The position numbers were made by a program, and so were the translations under genes. A DNA stretch of 64,000 nt from Zea mays (Eukaryota > Streptophyta > Magnoliopsida > Poales > Poaceae). Every line of letters starts with the position of its first letter. Position 1 is the first letter of the stretch. The notes under the pieces were generated by a model, which saw only the letters and a list, made by a program, of their open reading frames with translations, made no database searches and had not been told where the DNA came from. This document shows, one piece after another, positions 9,139-21,201 of this stretch. The stretch covers positions 81,632,207-81,696,206 of the forward strand of contig NC_050098.1 of the NCBI RefSeq assembly GCF_902167145.1. Direction: 5' to 3'.

Positions 9139-11705
9139 CTAGTCTAGGTAGACTGGCGCCGCCACCTTCACCGAGCAGACCTCCCGGCGCTCTTGCTTGC
9201 GATGCCGAGCCGAGGCATTCGCCGCATGCCCACCGTAGATCATGAAGCAGTCGCGGACCTCGGGGTATTCTCCTGCTTGGTGATCTTCCTTCTTGTCGTC
9301 GTCGTGGGCCCTGCCACCCTCCGCGGGTGGCCCGACCCTGTGGAAGTGGCGCCGGAGCATGGCGCACTCCTCGAGAGTGTGCTTGACGGGCCCCTGATGG
9401 TAGGGGCACGGCTCGTTGAGCATCTTGTCGAAGAGGTTTGCACCTCCGGGGGGCTTCCGAGGGTTCTTGTACTCGGCGGCGGCGACAAGGTCCGCGTCGG
9501 CGGCGTCGCGTTTCGATTGCGACTTCTTCTTGCCCTTCTTCTTGGCGCCGCGCGGAGTAGATGCCTCGGGAGCCTCTTCCGATGGGCGGCCCTGGGGCTG
9601 CTTGTCCTTTCGGAAGATAGCCTCGACCGCCTCCTGTCCAGAGGCGAACTTGGTGGCGATGTCCATCAGCTCGCTCGCCCTGGTGGGGGTCTTGCGACCC
9701 AACTTACTCACCAGGTCGCGGCAGGTGGTGCCGGCGAGGAACGCGCCGATGACATCCGAGTCGGTGATGTTGGGCAGCTCGGTGCGCTGCTTCGAGAATC
9801 GCCGGATGTAGTCCTGGAGCGACTCTCCCGGCTGCTGCCGGCAGCTTCGAAGGTCCCAGGAATTCCCGGGGCGCACGTATGTGCCCTGGAAATTGCCGGC
9901 GAAGGCTCGGACTAAGTCGTCCCAGCTGGAGATCTGCCCCGGAGGCAGATGCTCCAACCAGGCGCGAGCAGTGTCGGAGAGGAACAGGGGGAGGTTTCGG
10001 ATGATGAGGTTGTCGTCGTCCGTTCCACCCAGTTGGCAGGCCAGGCGGTAGTCTGCGAGCCATAGTTCCGGTCTCGTTTCCCCCGAGTACTTCGTGATAG
10101 TAGTCGGGGGTCGGAACCGGGTCGGGAACGGCGCCCGTCGGATGGCCCGACTGAAGGCCTGCGGACCGGGTGGTTCGGGCGAGGGACTCTGATCCTCCCC
10201 ACTGTCGTAGCGCCCCCCACGCCTGGGGTGGTAGCCTCGGCGCACCCTTTCATCGAGGTGGGCCCGACGGTCGCGTCGATGGTGCTCGTTGCCGAGGTGG
10301 CCCGGGGCCGCAAGCGCGGTGTTGCGCGCGCGCCCGGTGTAGACCGAGGCTTCCCGCATGAATCGGGAAGTCGCGGCATGAGGTTCCGAGGGGTATCCCT
10401 GCCTTCGGGAGGTAGTGCTCTCGGCCCGTCGGGCCGCAGCGCCTTCCAGGAGATTCTTGAGCTCTCCCTGGATCCGCCGACCCTCGGTAGTTGATGGTTC
10501 CGGCATCGCGCGGAGGAGCATCGCTGCGGCTGCCAGGTTCTGACCGACCCCGCTGGATGTGGGTGGCGGCCTGACCCTGACATCGTTGGCGACGCGGTGC
10601 TGGAGACCTTGGGGCGGGTGACGTATTTCTCCGGCCGGGGGTTGGCCCGCCATACCCGTCCGACGTCCCGACGGATCGGCTCAAGCGCTCCTGTTCCCTC
10701 GTCGAGCCTGGCCTGCGCCTCGCGGACTTGCTCGAGTTGTGGGTCGTAACCCCCCGCCGGAACGGGGTCCACAGCTAGCTCCCGCGGGATGTCGGCGCGA
10801 GGCGCCGGCCTAGGAAGATCACCGTCCTCCGGCATGCCGAGATGGTTGCCTTCGGAGGGATCCCCTAGCTCGATGTGGAAACATTCGCGGCTTGGGCCGC
10901 AGCCCTCGTTGTCAAGGCTGCGGCTTCCGTCGGAACAGTCGGAGAGGCAGTAGTTACATGCTGTCATGAAGTCCCGCATGGCACTGGGGTTGCCAAGTCC
11001 AGAGAAATCCCAACAGATGCTGGGATCGTCATCTTCCTCGGACCCAGAGGGCCCGTAGGTCGAGACGTCCGTCAACCGGTCCCAAGGCGACCGCATATGA
11101 AACCCCAGTGGGGTTGCACTCGCCTCAATGAGAGCGCCCGTCAAAGCAAGGTTGCTAGGCGGGTTGAGGCCGAGTCGAAATGACGTAAGATGGGAGTTAG
11201 TCAGTACCTTTTGGTCGACGTGGAGCGACATAGTCACATCGGGGACTGGTTGCGCCGTCATCTCAGGTACAAGGGCGACGTCCTGCAAGCTCTCCGCGAG
11301 CGCGCTGGCGTCGTCTTCTCGCTCGGGATTGGCATGTCGCGGGGGGACGACGCTTGCCTTCGTCTCGAACGCGAGGTCGACGCCCGGCGTGCCTTCCGTC
11401 GGGGCGTCGGGGGCGTCGATTCGCTCGACGGCCGACGAAGCGCGGCCTCCCGCTTGGCCTTGGTTGCCCCGCCTCCTCCTCCGTTGGCGGGGGAGAGGAC
11501 GGAGCGAGCTCGAAGGTTGTTCTTCCACCATGCGGGGGAGATGTCGTCGGTTCCGCCGCCGGCGGGCGGGTTGTCGGCCGCCATTGTCGTTGTCGCACGG
11601 TGGTGGAAGGAGTATCATGTCGTAGCTGCCGTCGAAGGACATGAACTCAAGACTCCCGAAACGGAGCACCGTCCCAGGCCGGAGAGGTTGCTGGAGACTG
11701 CCCAT
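9139..11705 (-). pseudogene. gag: Element I gag, frameshifted near 10604
   Basis: The ATG at 11703-11705 starts a frame that runs through a long N-terminal extension to about 10605. The capsid/nucleocapsid part then continues in another frame down to 9139. The switch matches a 1-nt deletion in GGTCTCC near 10604: before it the frame reads ..YVTRPKV, and after it the matching frame reads LQHRVANDVR. The capsid-like part (about 9650-10250) contains the GETRPELWLADYRLAC-type block typical of plant Gypsy gag, followed by a Lys-rich stretch and a zinc-knuckle-like CPYHQGPVKHTLEEC. The frame ends at the TAG at 9139-9141. Gag would form the virus-like particle and bind element RNA. Confidence 0.8.
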
Positions 11706-11745
11706 CTGGAGCTTGACGGGAAGCTGTTCGTCAGCACGCAGCAGG

Positions 11746-11764
11746 CCCCTACCTGGCGCGCCAA
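11746..11764 (-). other. Primer binding site of element I
   Basis: The minus strand reads TTGGCGCGCCAGGTAGGGG one base inside the 5' LTR, the normal position for tRNA-primed minus-strand synthesis. I could not assign the tRNA with confidence. Confidence 0.6.
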
Positions 11765-12068
11765 CTGTCGGCGTTTCGAGACCGAGGGGTCCCTAAGCCG
11801 ACGAGTGAGTGTGCTGCGTGCCCCAGCCCAGATGGGTCGAGCGCGTGGGCGAGCGCGAAGGGGGGAGAGGCGAGGTGGCCGGAGACGGGCGTGAGAGAGG
11901 TGGAAGTCCCGCGGCCTTCGTGTTCGTCCCGCGCCCAGGTCGGGTGCGCTTGCAGTAGGGGGGTTACAAGCGTCCACGCGGGTGAGGGAAGCGAGCGGCC
12001 CCAAGAGAGCGCCTGTCCCGTCCTCGGTCCCGCGCGGCCAACCTTCTCTAAGAAGGCCCTGGTCCTTC

Positions 12069-12076
12069 CTTTTATA
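12069..12076 (-). promoter_or_regulatory. TATA box of the element I 5' LTR
   Basis: Reads TATAAAAG on the minus strand in the context ACTATAAAAGGAAGG. It is the expected core promoter for the element's genomic RNA. The same box sits at 610-617 in the 3' LTR. Confidence 0.6.
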
Positions 12077-12593
12077 GTCGTAAGGAGAGGATCCAGGTGT
12101 ACAATGAGGGGTGTAGCAGAGTGCTACGTGTCTAGCGGAGGGAGAGCTAGCGCCCTAAGTACATGCCAATGTGGCAGCCGGAGAGATCTTGACACCCTGC
12201 TGGCGTGATGTCGTGGCTGTCGGAGGAGCAACGGAGCTTGGCGGAAGGACAGCTGTCGGAGCGGTCGAGACCTTGCTGACGTCCACCTGCTTCCGTAAGA
12301 GAGCGGAGAGCCGCCGCCGTCATGGAGCTTGGGAGGCGCCATCATTGCCTATCTGGCGGAGCTGGTCAGATGGGACACCGGTCTTGTTCTCTGCGGGCCG
12401 AGTCGGCTCGGGGTAGAGTGGTGATGGTGCTCCCTGTTGACGTGGCGGGCCCGCGCCCGAGGCCGGGCGACGTGGGGGCTCCTCGGAAGCTGGGGTCGAA
12501 TCTGTCTTCCGTTGCCGAGGCCGAGTCCGAGCCCCTGGGTCGGGCGAGGCGGAAGTCGTTCGGCAGAGGCCAGGGCAGAGTCCGAGCCCTGGG

Positions 12594-12956
12594 GTCGGGC
12601 GAGGCGGAGTTCGTCGTCTTCCGGGGCCGAGCCCGAGTCCGAGCCTTGGGGTCGGGCGGAGCGGAGTTCGCCGTCTTCCGGGTCTTAGCCCGAGCCCGAG
12701 CCCTGCGGTCGGGCGGAGCGGAGTTCGTCGTCTTCCGGGTCTTAGCCCGAGTCCGAGCCCTGGGGTCGGGCGGAGCGGAGTTCGTCGTCTTCCGGGGCCG
12801 AGCCCGAGTCCGAGCCCTGGGGTTGGGCGGAGCGGAGTTCGCCGTCTTCCGGGTCTTAGCCCGAGTCCGAGCCCTGGGGTCGGGCGGAGCGGAGTTCGCC
12901 GTCTTCCGGGTCTTAGCCCGAGTCCAAGCCCTGGGGTCGGGCGGAGCGGAGTTCTC
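12594..12956. repeat. 57-bp tandem repeat array in the 5' LTR of element I
   Basis: The same array as in the 3' LTR, with the same copy number and phase. The array length has not changed since insertion. Confidence 0.9.
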
Positions 12957-13449
12957 TTTGGCGCCCCTGGCGAGGCCTGACTGCCTGTCAGACTCACTCT
13001 ATCGAGTGGCACTGCAGTCGGAGTGGCGCAGGCGGCGCTGTCCTTCTGTCAGACCGGTCAGTGGAGCAGCGGAGTGACGGCGGTCACTTCGGCTCTGCCG
13101 GGGCGCGCGCGTCAGGATAGAGGTGTCAGGCCACCTTTGCGTTAAATGCCCCTGCAACTCGGTCAGTCGGTGCGGCGATTTAGTCAGGATTGCTTCTTAG
13201 CGAAGCCAAGGCCTCGGGCGAGTCGGAGATGTGTCCGCCGTTAAAAGGGGGGCCTCGGGCGAGACGGAAGTCCCTCGAGGTCGGCTGCCCGAGTCCGAGG
13301 CTAGGCTCGGGTGAAGCGTGATCGAGTCACTCGTATGGACTGATCCCTGACTTAATCGCACCCATTAGGCCTCTGCAGCTTTATGCTGATGGGGGTTACC
13401 AGCTGAGAATTAGGCGTCTTGAGGGTACCCCTAATTATGGTCCCCGACA

Positions 13450-14737
13450 GATGCATTAGGTGATAGGAGTTGCGTGATCAAACAATTAATGCATTACCAT
13501 CCTTGAGAATTTGAATGATTATTCCTTGATACCTGTTTTATGAAAAACTAGTGCTGCTTAGCCCTGCTTAATGAGAGAGGGGTTTGAAACTTATTTTGAT
13601 CAATTTCTATGTTGTTATGTGTGAAAGAACTTGAGCTAGTTAATTAATATGAGACCGGGCGGGAGGCTTGCATCGTGAAATGAGTCGGTGTAGTGCTCCG
13701 CCTGTGTCGATTGAGGACCGTTCGATGTATGCGTATTGTGGTTGAGACTTTGCAACTAGCCACATGCTCTGGTAAGCCTGAACCCGGATATTCCACACGT
13801 GAAAAGACAACCGCGCACTGGGTGTTGGAGATGGTGGGAGTAGCGTGTACCCTCCTGGCAAGAGGCTAGACGGAGGAGTACTATGCTCCCGGGTAGCGGA
13901 CCTGTTCACGTTGTGGAGGATCTGTGGGAACGCTTGACATATGCCAGGGTTAAGTGCTACATATGTCGTGTGGTTAGAAATTCCCAGCTGGGTATAATCG
14001 GTTTGAATCGTCGTTGCTCCTCGGTTATGGAGACTTGACCCTCCGACCACTCATCATAGTTAATAAGTGAAACATGAATTGGCTAAAAGAAAGCTAGGTA
14101 GGACAAGTGAATGCTCTAGATTAGGAAAATCTAGAATTAGGTAAGAACTTAAATTGATAATTAAAAGATGGCTTAAGGATCTACTATTAGTAAGTTTTTC
14201 TGCAAAATGAGTCATTGATTATTGCTTAGCCTTACCTTGATTCCTAAAAGCCAGCATATCCTTGGAGTCTTTTTCTTTAGTCGGGTAAGACTTATGAAAG
14301 TACACTTCGCACTTAGGGTTTTCGAACTTTGTGCTGCTGTTGATGGTGCTAAGTGCCGATGAGCTCGGCCTCCCTATATAAGTATATCCCATCTTTATCT
14401 TCTTTTTGAGGATTGTCACTTATGATAGCATGCAATCCAAACTTACAAATATTTTTTAACATTTCAAAGTATAATATTATAATCACATTTGTAATCACTC
14501 TGATAATGTAAACTTGTTGTAATTTGAAAGCTTTGTAATAAAAAATCCGCTGCAAAAACTTTGGTATGTGATTTGTGTTCACTTAACCTTGCGATCTTTG
14601 TTGTGAAGTGGTTTATCCGAGATCCCCAGGATACTCGGACAGATCCTGTTAAGTTATCGGGCACACATGCATAGTTGTTTGAGGTCTTTGAGATAAGGAC
14701 ATGTGCATGTGGGTCTTATAATTTGGGAGGATCCGCC
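13450..14737 (+). repeat. Right half of the old chromovirus-type LTR
   Basis: Continuation of 1-306. The segment at 13640-14050 (terms such as AAGCCTGAACCCGG and a long run of short G-rich phrases) occupies the same position as similar blocks in LTRs F (49490-49900), G (57000-57330) and H (60895-61300). A minus- or plus-strand gene is not supported. The right end, near CTTATAATTTGGGAGGATCCGC, resembles an LTR terminus and abuts the truncated gag of element D at about 14738. Confidence 0.5.
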
Positions 14738-15525
14738 ACACGCCAATGGTGCCAAATAAGACTATTATTGAAGCCATGATCTAGGGACTTCGTCCAGGAC
14801 CAACAACACAATATTTCGCCAGAAAGCCCCTCCAAACCCTAGAGAAGCTTCTCCAAAAGATGGATGAGTACATCAGAGCTGACAACAATTTCTGGCAAAG
14901 AAGGGAGGAAGCTTACAGATATTCTAAGATGACCAGGGGCTTCGAAGGAAGGCTCCACCCAAGGCATGTTTGAACAATACACAATCCTAGTCAAAGTGAA
15001 GACAGAGGCAATCACAACCAAGGGCACCAGCATAGTTCCCAGATAACTGGGGCGCAGCAAAGCTCCTTCAGACCGCCAGCCCCCATAGGCATAGGGGAAC
15101 GATGCTTCGGAGGAAGATTCAACTCTCAACCAAGAAGGCTATTTTGCTTATTCTGTGGAGAGGATAAGGGACACACAATTAGAACCGGCCAAGTTACAAT
15201 ACAGAAGCAAAAGGAGATAGCTAAGGCCGAACCACGACAGAATCAGCCGAAGCAAGTCCTACATACTGCTTCGTGTTATTCCCCATACATTCTAGAGTAT
15301 GTGGGCAATCAAGAGCCATTCTCACAACCTATAGTTTCAGTGGCTTCGATAAGTCACTCTCCAGCTGCATGGGCCTTACCACAACCACTGGCACTAGCTC
15401 CAACTTCATCCCACAACCAGCAGCCTAAGGGGCAACGCCAAATTCAGCAGCAACGTGATGCAAGAGAAGAGTCCGAAACTTGAACAGTTAACAGTACTGT
15501 TCAAGAGTCTAGGCACATTTACTGA
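14738..15525 (+). pseudogene. gag: Element D gag fragment (C-terminal half)
   Basis: Conceptual translation aligns with the gag of element C from its VPNE.. segment to the end. It retains KLLQKMDEYIRADN, a Cys-His box LFCLFCGEDKGHTIRTG and the terminal ..HIY stop at 15523-15525. The Cys-His box has lost its last Cys (C becomes G). In-frame stops are present near 14794 and 14972. The N-terminal half is missing because the element was truncated at 14738. Confidence 0.8.
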
Positions 15526-15685
15526 AAGTACAGAGGGGCTGGACTAAGAGCTTCATATACATCTATTGTAATTTTCATTTTTCACGCTTCATGTTCTTGC
15601 CTCAAAAACAATTTGAGAAGGTGCAACATTTGACATGTTGTAATAAATCTGTGGTTACATCATCGAGTGTAACAGCAAAGGTAAA

Positions 15686-15937
15686 AAAAGCTCCAAAGTC
15701 ATTCCTACGGGGATGCAGAGCTAAAATACCACCTAAGTAAACGTTGAAGAAGCTCCAAAGTTGTTCCTAAGGGGATGCAGAGCTTAGCTCCAAAGTCGTT
15801 CCTACGGGGATGCAGAGCTAAAATACCACCTAAGTAAAAGGTGAAGAAGCTCCAAAGTCGTTCCTAAGGGGATGCAAAGCTTAAATGCCACCTAAGTAAA
15901 AGGTGAAGAGACTCCAAAGTCATTCCTAAGAGAATGC
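15686..15937. repeat. Short-repeat array of element D
   Basis: Imperfect tandem copies of a unit of about 55-70 bp with the core AAAGTCGTTCCTA(A/C)GGGGATGCAGAGC. It lies between the gag stop and the 3' end of the antisense gene. Related arrays hold the same position in elements A, B, C and E. Confidence 0.8.
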
Positions 15938-16425
15938 ACAGTCTTATTATTATGAAGTGTTTTCTATCAACATTTCTTGCATCATGTCATCGCATCATTC
16001 TGCATCATATCATCGCATCATTCATCATTTTGCATCATTCAAAAAGGGAAAAGAAGGAAAATTGCTTCTTCATCCGCAAATATGGTTGACCTACAAAGCT
16101 AAGTGTATTTTTGTCAAGGAATTATGAAAAGATACTTTATCTCTACTGGTTGCTCTTAAATGGTACGGTACCCCTATGCAAGATCTGTGGCAAGACCTTT
16201 GGGTCTAATACAGTCACTTCGGCAAAAAAGGGATTTTCTTTATGAAGCGTGAAAAGAAGGGAAAGTGTTTTTTCGCCTTCGGCTCAAAAACGGTATGTAT
16301 GACACTTTCACGCTACACAAAGAAATATATTACATAGTGAATCGCATAGTTTACAATTGTTTCTTACATAAAGGTAGCATACAAATTTTGCAAATGTTTT
16401 TTACACATAGTTTCAGCATCCTCCT

Positions 16426-19343
16426 TCAGGACTCTCTCACAGCTTCATTTAGAAGTTTCTCTACAGCTTCATCTATTGCTGCATTCACTATTTTAATTTC
16501 GTCAAAGGTACCCTTTAAGGCTGGATCGGTGTTAGGATCATATGGCTCCGGAGGAGGAGAAAGTTCAGCTACACCAAAATATAAGTTTTTGTCAGATACG
16601 AAGCTAAAGTACTTATGAAGCTAAAATATGACAAACATACCTAAACGCCTTTCACGTTCTCTAGCTTCGTCAGCTTTTCTCACTTCTTCTGAGGCAAGAT
16701 GAGATTCTTCTTCGCTTTGCCTGATAGCTTCGTCTGCTATCTCTCGGTCGCCGTTCATCCACACTTCAGAATAAAATTTTCCACTAAGGGTGATAGCTTC
16801 GATTGAAGGTTCTTTAATGTCATTCGCTGAAACTGAGAATTTTGACTGAATTACGTCCTTCGCATGTTCACAACCAGCTTTTTCAAGCAGCGACACAGCC
16901 CCCCGAGTGCCTACACAGGCACAAAAATCCCCCTATCGGTTAGAATTTCGTCAAATGCTTTGATTTTACCCTCAATCCATTTGATCACACCCTCGGGATC
17001 ACCACAAATAAAATTTTGCTCAGTCGAGAATGCGCCAACACTAGTAAAAGCATTTTTTAGCTTGTGAGAGCATTGCATAGCAATAGTGTAGCATTTCCCC
17101 TTTGCTTGACGAAGCTCTTCAACATTCTTTTGAGCCCTGGGCCGCTCAGTGTCAGATATCTCACACTTCGATTGCTCAACATTGAAGTTTTCAGTAACTT
17201 CATCAAATTTCTTTTCTAGTCCTGCTACTTTAGATTTGTGCAATCCCACATGGAAAGACAAAGCATATTCTGGGTCAGCTATACATTTTGCATCCGCTTC
17301 TTTTTCCTTCTCAAATTTTGAAATCTTTTGGTCCGCTTCAAAGAGTCTGGCCAAATTAGCTTCGCTCGTATTTAACCTTTCGACTAAAGAAAGCGGAATT
17401 TTATGTTTCTCAAGGGCCTCATTCTGAAGTGTTATAACCTCCGAGCGCAGATTCCCGAAGGCTATTTTAGTGCTCTCATCCTCATAATCTTTTTGTGCCT
17501 TCAAAACTTTGCTTAAAATAAGACCCTAATAACGACAAAAAGAAAACAAGTAAATACTTTAATCAAAACAATTATCAAGAGCCTCGAAGAAAAAAGTAAG
17601 CACAAACCTTCAAACTATTGTACGCCAAGCAGTCTGCTAGATGGTCCTTCAGCATTAAGGACAACCCGAGCTCAAGCTTCGGGTAACCCATGTTATTCAT
17701 CATTTCTCGGCAGATGTTAATTTATTTGCTATTGGAAGGAAGTATAGGAAATCATCATCTTCATCACCTTCGTACACTAGGGATCCTCGAGGATACTTCA
17801 AATCCTTAGGGTAATGCCGAGCTTCAGCAATTTGCTTCTGTGTCAATTGTTTTCCCGAAGCGTGGCAGATGATGAATTCAGAATCCTCGGATAACACTGC
17901 TTCAAGTATCGACGATGATACTTTCTCTGATAAGCTTTCACTCACTTGCTCTGTTGGCCTACTTTCCGAAGATCCAGCTTCGGCGCAGTCAAGAGTAGTA
18001 CTTTTTCTAGCCTTTTTCAATTCTTAAGATTTATCTTTGAAAATTTTTGTAGCAGAAGGCGTTACCACTTTCGAAGGTTTCAAAACAGCTTCAAGCACAT
18101 TAGTATTTCTTCTTCCTCCCTTAGGCATTTCTCGCTGGAACGGTGGCAATTTGTGGTTTCGCTGGCACCTTCGGCAACTCTTGAACTTTCGGCTAATCTA
18201 CTAGTTCCAAGCGGTAATCAAGTTAAACAAATCCGATAACATCAAAGACCCTGTTCAGTCTTTGTTTCCCCCGAGCACCGAAGGCAGTATACATAGCTTC
18301 ATCCTTAGCCTTCGTATAGCCCCCTAGCAATTCATCACTTGTTGCTTCGATGGCATCTAACCAATCATCAACTGGTTCACCAAATTGATTCCTGAATCGA
18401 TAGGTGTATTTCAGGCAAACCAGATTGCCCTTTCCGACTTCTGTATTAGCTTCAACACCCTTCGGCATTTCCCATTCGGCAGCCAGGGGCCATACCCTGA
18501 AGGCTATGTGTTCCTGCACTATGTCTCTAGAACCAATGTAACTGCATATAGCATTGAATGTTGCCTAGCAACCTTGTGATTTCTCCGTATTCACAATAGA
18601 GGCCTCCTCAGTCCGAAGATGGATCAAATAGGCCACTGGATTACATCCTTAATATCACCTCTTTGACTCAAATCATTCTTCACATAAAACCATTGCTTCA
18701 TCCATGAACCCAGCCACTTTTTCTGAAAAGTTGGCACGTGACACCTTGCATCAGACCGGTACACGAAGGTATAACATCTGAAGTTGTTATGATACTGTTC
18801 TTTCCCAGTGGCCTTCATCTAATAAGATAACTCGTGAATATTGCAAACGCAATCAGCATCCGGTTCCAATCCCTGGCTCCTTACTGCCCAAATGAAAACC
18901 CCAACCTTAATTAATGCGTCAGGGGTGAGTTGATTAAGGAAAACTTCAAACATCTTCAAAACTTCAACTAGAAACTTGTGTAAGAGGAACCATAGCCCAG
19001 CCTTCATGAAGCTTCGAAAAACTACTACCTCATCTTTTTCAGGAAGTGGAACAATATTTTCACCACCAATCCTCACTATAGACACGTCATGAAAGTATTT
19101 GCCTTTCATAGCCTCATCATGACCTTTCTTCACAGTTGATTTCCCAAATACCACATGACTTGGCCTCCATGGCCAATCTTCGGCATCATCGTTGTCACTT
19201 TCAATATCAAAATCTTCATTGTCACTAAAATCTTCAAACAACCCAGCTAAAATCTCATCAATAATCTTTTCAACATTCGTCCTTTCCATAGCTTCATAAA
19301 ACCCAGTCAGTGCGGGGTCTTCACTCCTTTTATCTCCGGCCAT
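16426..19343 (-). pseudogene. Element D antisense gene (Transposase_28-like), broken
   Basis: Antisense to D's gag. Inferred exons on the minus strand are 17608-19343, 16641-17525 and 16426-16568, with introns of 82 and 72 nt at the same positions as in element C. The ATG at 19341-19343 begins MAGDKRSEDPALTG. A TATA-like run, ATATATATAT, is at 19465-19474. The conserved core (PWRPSH, YHNNF, FRSFMKAGLWF) is recognisable. Breaks include a stop just before KATGKEQYHNN (18818), stops between 18020 and 18223 and a frameshift near 16900. Product function is unknown. Confidence 0.75.
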
Positions 19344-19628
19344 TTCAGCTTTGGTTGAAGCAAAAATCTGAAGGTCCAAAGCAATCACGGTCACAGAATC
19401 AACAAGCTAACAATCAAACCAACATAAGTTTGATAGCACAAAAAATATTTTCATCGCAACCCTCATATATATATGCAAAGCACCACTGCACAATGGGACC
19501 CGCGATATAGAGGGTTTCGCTATTCTAGCAAAGGGAAAATGTTTTTTCGGACCTTCGACTAAAGGCCTTCGTTCGTTTCACAATCTGAATCTGTTACAAA
19601 AAAACAAATCAATACTGCGAGGGGCTAC

Positions 19629-20218
19629 TGTTGGGGGCATTCGTCTTCTGAAGGACCTCAAAAACATGGCTAATTATTATAGGGGCTTTGTTACCAGAAA
19701 AGCTTCGGTTTTGATCAAAGGAAGTGCGGCGAAGCAAGCTTCGTTGCGATGACGCAGGAAGATGGCGTAGGAAGAAGGTGTTGATTCAAACTACTAGGTG
19801 CAAATGAAAAAAATTGTCCGTGTGACATTTGTAAACCTTGTATGTATACTTCGAGGATATGAATGTAATATTGTACGAAGCTATACGATTGCCTATAAAT
19901 AGATGAACAATACCCCCATACTGTTCACGCTGGATTGTAACTGCATTCACACTTTTATCTTCAAGCAAGCCAAAGTTATTAATGTAATGTATATCTTGAT
20001 ATCGTTTGTACATTCAATACGAAATGAATAAATGACATAATATAACACTTGCAACTATGTTTTTATTTGTGAATGATGAAGACATGTTCTTCATGACCTT
20101 CGTCCGAGATGCGTTATACCCGAAAGGGAATAATACTTCAAGGGACGAAGGTCTTTAACGTCTAACAAATGTGTTGCCTTGTTCTTGGTTCACAGCAATC
20201 AAAAACAAGTGACCAACA
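19629..20218 (+). repeat. 3' LTR of element D
   Basis: 590 bp, from TGTTGGGGGC to GACCAACA. It shows the family layout: TATAAATA at about 19895, then an imperfect hairpin (GAACAATAC / ATACTGTTC), and a CTTCG-rich 3' third. It is diverged from the LTRs of A, B and C. Confidence 0.8.
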
Positions 20219-20230
20219 ACACCCCATTTT

Positions 20231-20905
20231 TGTTGGGGACTTGTTCTCAAATGCTATGAGTTAAGAACAAGGCAACACAAAATGTTAATGGTTAATGCCC
20301 TTCGTCCTTCGAAGCATTATCTCCTTTAGGATATAATGATCTTCAGACGAAGGTCATGAATGACGTACCTTCATCATCGTAATATATGTTAATGAAAGAA
20401 GAAACATATGAAATATGAGTCAACATGAATAATCATATGACATTATTCATATATTCGTATATTTCTATTATGTCATCATAAATGAACATAAACAATATTG
20501 AATTACATTTGTACCTTCGGCTTGACAGAAGGCAAAAGTCCAAGCGTGACGCATGAGCGAGTACAAGTCAGAGTGAACAGTACGGGGATACTGTTCATCT
20601 ATTTATAGGCACTGGGCGCAGGCTGTATGAAATTACATTCATGCTCTTCATGTTTACTATTGACTTAAGGACAATCTATCGAGGACTAGATAGCCTTTTC
20701 CTCTTTAAGTCGGTTCATTTTTCTGCTGCTGAGCCGAAGCTTTCTTGCGCGTAGCTTTGGGACTGATTCAACCTTCATCTTGATCACGCTTTTCCTATCA
20801 TGTTCAACTTCATTTCGAGTCCGAAGATGCCTATACATATATTACACTTGGGAAACATTGTTAATCATGTTTTTGAGGACCTTCGGAAGACGAAGGCCCC
20901 CAACA
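20231..20905 (-). repeat. 3' LTR of element A
   Basis: 675 bp, ends TGTTGGGGAC..CCCCCAACA on the plus strand (element reads right to left). The polypurine tract GCGAGGGGCTAC (minus strand) is at 20906-20917. TATA box and downstream hairpin are present but the hairpin is imperfect. Confidence 0.9.
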
Positions 20906-20983
20906 GTAGCCCCTCGCAGTATTAATTTGTTATAAAAACGAATTTAGACTGCGACGTAAACGAAGGCCTTAAGCCGAAGGTCC

Positions 20984-21002
20984 GAAAAAACACCTTCCCT
21001 TT
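20984..21002 (+). repeat. 19-bp flanking repeat, upstream copy (element A)
   Basis: CGAAAAAACACCTTCCCTT. The same 19 bases recur in direct orientation at 24337-24355, just past the 3' end of the antisense gene. The pair therefore brackets the unit. Confidence 0.75.
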
Positions 21003-21060
21003 GCTAGAATAGCAATAGTCAATGACAGATGGGGTCCACCAAGTTGCAAAGCACTGGGCG

Positions 21061-21068
21061 TATAAATA
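21061..21068 (+). promoter_or_regulatory. TATA box of the element A antisense gene
   Basis: TATAAATA, 141 bp upstream of the ATG at 21202. Equivalent boxes lie 120-155 bp upstream of the antisense start in B, C and D, so this looks like a real internal promoter rather than LTR-driven expression. Confidence 0.6.
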
Positions 21069-21201
21069 TGAACCCACACGGCAACATTTGATACGCCATT
21101 TCTGCCATTTGTGTTATTTTCTCAAACTTTTAGCTCTTGCTCACTAGCTCTCGCCTGATTCTCAAGCTTTTCGAGCTTCAGTTTAAAGTCATGCTTTCAC
21201 C

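Larger units (their letters stand above)
307..13449 (-). mobile_element. Element I: complete Tat-lineage Ty3/Gypsy LTR retrotransposon (RIRE2/Retand type)
   Basis: A full element on the minus strand. Two LTRs of equal length (1684 bp) begin TGTCGGCG and end CCCCGACA. A perfect 5-bp target duplication, GATGC, sits at 302-306 and 13450-13454. In element orientation the order is 5' LTR (11766-13449), primer site, gag, protease, reverse transcriptase, RNase H, a second RNase H, integrase, a long 3' non-coding region, polypurine tract and 3' LTR (307-1990). The extra RNase H marks the Tat lineage. The LTRs differ at roughly two dozen positions by eye, about 1-2%, so the insertion is fairly recent. 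Coding capacity is nearly intact. The maize family name was not determined. Confidence 0.93.
11766..13449 (-). repeat. 5' LTR of element I
   Basis: 1684 bp, the promoter-bearing LTR for the minus-strand element. The TATA box is at 12069-12076 and the 57-bp repeats are at 12594-12956. Differences from the other LTR are mostly single-base transitions. Confidence 0.95.
14738..20218 (+). mobile_element. Element D: 5'-truncated ZEON/CINFUL-like Gypsy element
   Basis: Plus-strand element lacking its 5' LTR and the first half of gag. What remains in order is the C-terminal half of gag, a short-repeat array, the antisense gene (minus strand), a polypurine tract (GCGAGGGGCTAC at 19617-19628) and a 3' LTR at 19629-20218. 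The most degraded of the ZEON-like copies. ACACC at 20219-20223 is the likely right copy of its target duplication; the left copy is lost. Confidence 0.8.
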
